Of a stretch of 64,000 nucleotides of DNA, positions 62,245 to 64,000 are shown one piece after another. The DNA is from Sphingorhabdus pulchriflava (lineage in GTDB: Bacteria > Pseudomonadota > Alphaproteobacteria > Sphingomonadales > Sphingomonadaceae): NCBI RefSeq assembly GCF_003367235.1, contig NZ_QRGP01000001.1, positions 496,001 to 560,000 on the forward strand. The letters are read 5' to 3'. The notes beneath the pieces are model-generated. The model did no database searches. It saw nothing but the letters and a program-made list of their open reading frames with translations, and was not told where the DNA came from. Each line of letters starts with the position of its first letter. The stretch's first letter is position 1. The translations under genes were made by a program, and so were the position numbers.

Positions 62245-63492
62245 GTGGAACAGGGACTGTCATGTGACGACACCGCAAGTTGTTCGATCGCCCAGCCTAT
62301 TGACGGATGCGGTGGCGGGATCGATGTGCGCCCAGCGGCTCAGAACAAAGACGGTTTCGCATTTGTCGCGTGGAACGATTTGCGCAACGATGTTCGATTC
62401 AAGTCACAATGGAACAATCTGGCCGAAAAAGCTACCGAACCGAATGCTTTCGGAGAGAGCTGGTATCTCGAATCCGCGCTTGCGGCGCTTGATCCGCGCG
62501 GTGACGTTCACCTCGCCATTTTGCAAGTAGCCGGGCAGCTAGTTGGGTTGATGCCGGTGTATATGGCCGGTCGATATGCAGGCCTGCCAATCCATAATTG
62601 CCAGAATTGGTTGAACTATAACGCCTTTCTTGGAACGCCGTTGATCGCCAAAGGATATGAACGGGTGTTCTGGGCCGGCATTCTGCGTCAACTGGACATA
62701 AGCCCCGGAAGTGCCCTTTTTCTGCATTTGACAGGCATGGCGGTAGACGGTCCCGTGGCCAGAGCGCTGGAGGCGGAATGTAATGCGACTGGGCGGCGCT
62801 TTGCGCTCTTCCATCGCGAAGAGCGAGCACTGCTCGAATGCGGCTTGTCGCCGGAGGCCTATCTGGAGGCGACGATGCGCGGCAAGAAACGCAAGGAATT
62901 GCGACGGCAGCAGAATCGGTTGGCAGAACTGGGGCAATTGGAGTTTCAGCGGAGCGATGGTCGCGAGGGACTGGATGGCTGGATCGACGAATTTCTGGAA
63001 CTCGAACGGCGCGGCTGGAAGGGCAGCAACGGCTCTGCGCTTGATTGCGCGGATAGCACCCGCAATCTTTTCCGCACTGTACTGCATGGCGCTTCTACAG
63101 AGAGGAAACTGGAGCTGTTGTCACTGCGCCTTAATGGGTGCGCTATCGCCATGCTTGTCAACTTCCTGACGCCTCCGGGGGCGTTCTCTTTCAAAACAGC
63201 GTTTGACGAGGAATATGCGCGTTTCTCGCCGGGGGTATTGCTGCAGATCCACAACCTCGCCTTGCTCGAACGCGAAGGTATCGAATGGTGCGATAGCTGT
63301 GCAGCGCAGGACCACCCGATGATCGACAGCATCTGGTCAGGTCGCAGAGCGATCGGCCGATATTCGGTCGCCATAGGCGGCCCGATGCGCCGCGCGGCGT
63401 TTGCAGCATTTTTGTTTGCAGAAAAGGCGAAAGGCCGTTTGCGGCAGATCAATGCAGGAAAATCAAAACAAGCCAACGAGATGTCGTCATGA
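62245..63492 (+). CDS. FemAB/BioF2-like GNAT acyltransferase
   Basis: A 415-residue protein with the Acetyltransf_6 (CelD/BcsL, BioF2-like) pattern: EPNAFGESWYLESALAAL, GLMPVYMAGRYAGLP, MRGKKRKELRRQQNRLAE, FSFKTAFDEEYARFSPGVLLQIHNL. Such proteins transfer acyl or aminoacyl groups. The start appears to be GTG 62245. It overlaps the cupin gene by four bases. The true substrate is unknown; polysaccharide and lipid roles are both possible. Confidence 0.8.
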   Translation: MEQGLSCDDTASCSIAQPIDGCGGGIDVRPAAQNKDGFAFVAWNDLRNDVRFKSQWNNLAEKATEPNAFGESWYLESALAALDPRGDVHLAILQVAGQLVGLMPVYMAGRYAGLPIHNCQNWLNYNAFLGTPLIAKGYERVFWAGILRQLDISPGSALFLHLTGMAVDGPVARALEAECNATGRRFALFHREERALLECGLSPEAYLEATMRGKKRKELRRQQNRLAELGQLEFQRSDGREGLDGWIDEFLELERRGWKGSNGSALDCADSTRNLFRTVLHGASTERKLELLSLRLNGCAIAMLVNFLTPPGAFSFKTAFDEEYARFSPGVLLQIHNLALLEREGIEWCDSCAAQDHPMIDSIWSGRRAIGRYSVAIGGPMRRAAFAAFLFAEKAKGRLRQINAGKSKQANEMSS

Positions 63493-64000
63493 CCCAGATT
63501 TTTGATGAAGATATCCGCGCGGAATTTTCGCGTAACTATCCCGAAATCCCGCATCGCCTGCGCCACAATCTGCGCGACCACCCGCTGCTGACGCTAGAGG
63601 CCTTGGCCAAATTGGGGGAAAGCCTGCCAGCTGCCTCGATCGAATATAACAAGGGTGATTTGCCAACGGGCGTTGATCCCAATTCGGATATCGCCAATGG
63701 CCTGTCGATCGGCGATACGATCCGTCATGTGGACACATGCCGCAGTTGGGCCGTGCTGAAGAATATCGAGCAGGTTCCTGAATATCGCGCGCTGCTGCTC
63801 GATCTATTGGGCGAATTGAAGCCGTTCATCGAAGCTAAGACCGGGGCGATGCTGATGCCGCAAGGGTTCATTTTCGTGTCGTCTCCCGAAGCTGTCACCC
63901 CTTACCATTTCGACCCCGAACATAACATTCTGCTGCAGCTGAAAGGCAGCAAGACGATGACGCAATTCCCTGCAGGCGACCCCGTCTATGCACCTGACGA
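63489..64000 (+). CDS. Cupin-like (JmjC-type) protein, 3' end outside window
   Basis: About 170 codons are visible, open to the window edge. VTPYHFDPEHNILLQLKGSKTM carries the H-x-D iron-binding pair and the strand pattern of cupin_8/JmjC-like oxygenases. GVDPNSDIANGLSIGDTIRHVDTCRSW lies upstream. The start overlaps the stop of the acyltransferase gene, so the two are coupled. Function not known. Confidence 0.75.
   Translation, partial: MTQIFDEDIRAEFSRNYPEIPHRLRHNLRDHPLLTLEALAKLGESLPAASIEYNKGDLPTGVDPNSDIANGLSIGDTIRHVDTCRSWAVLKNIEQVPEYRALLLDLLGELKPFIEAKTGAMLMPQGFIFVSSPEAVTPYHFDPEHNILLQLKGSKTMTQFPAGDPVYAPD

Overview
The window is a chromosomal segment of an alphaproteobacterium, most likely a member of the Sphingomonadaceae (a Sphingopyxis/Sphingorhabdus-type genus; I cannot resolve it further). 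The evidence is several large TonB-dependent receptors, a CarD-type regulator, the complex I accessory subunit NDUFA12 beside a DUF2155 lipoprotein and aat, a cobS-dnaJ-bolA neighbourhood, a short-form HisG, and a plcP-agt pair. Gene density is high, with many 4- to 11-base overlaps. There is no rRNA, CRISPR array or intact mobile element.

Layout. (1) About 1-9750: a catabolic cluster. It holds the end of a GMC alcohol oxidoreductase, a TetR repressor, and a tightly overlapped forward set (Rieske oxygenase, class III CoA-transferase, acyl-CoA ligase, molybdopterin oxidoreductase), followed by a convergent TonB receptor. The substrate is not evident. (2) 9750-10735: a gene-poor stretch with the decayed remnant of a ParB/DNA-methylase-type protein. 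(3) 10736-34000: what I interpret as a phosphate-scarcity island. Forward genes are a small secreted protein, a proline-linker lipoprotein with a predicted beta-helix, a TonB receptor, and a complete type II secretion operon gspC-gspO. Reverse genes are a TonB receptor plus nucleotide phosphodiesterase, a PhoB/OmpR-like regulator with a degenerate receiver domain, and a plcP-agt pair for swapping phospholipid for glycolipid. Six start regions carry 11-bp-phased repeats resembling PhoB boxes. (4) 34.2-64 kb: housekeeping. It includes tRNA-Arg(TCT), a queuosine-precursor transporter, purQ/purS/purC, an M16 peptidase, aat, DUF2155/NDUFA12/DUF192/GIN-domain genes, carD, an HxlR regulator, rsh, cobS, a J-domain protein, bolA, pirin, hydrolases, hisG-hisD-nusB-thiL, a proton pyrophosphatase, an S9 peptidase, a FemAB/GNAT-like protein and a truncated cupin protein.

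How it fits together. The strongest candidate for something under-described is the 10.7-34 kb island. Phased Pho-like boxes, a secretion machine, a surface or secreted lipoprotein, outer-membrane uptake, a periplasmic phosphodiesterase, an atypical PhoB-like protein and membrane-lipid remodelling enzymes sit side by side. This suggests one regulon that both scavenges phosphate outside the cell and spares it in the membrane. Parts of this logic are known from Caulobacter (T2SS-exported ElpS) and rhizobia (PlcP/Agt). The co-location, the long phased arrays and the pseudo-receiver regulator are what deserve checking.
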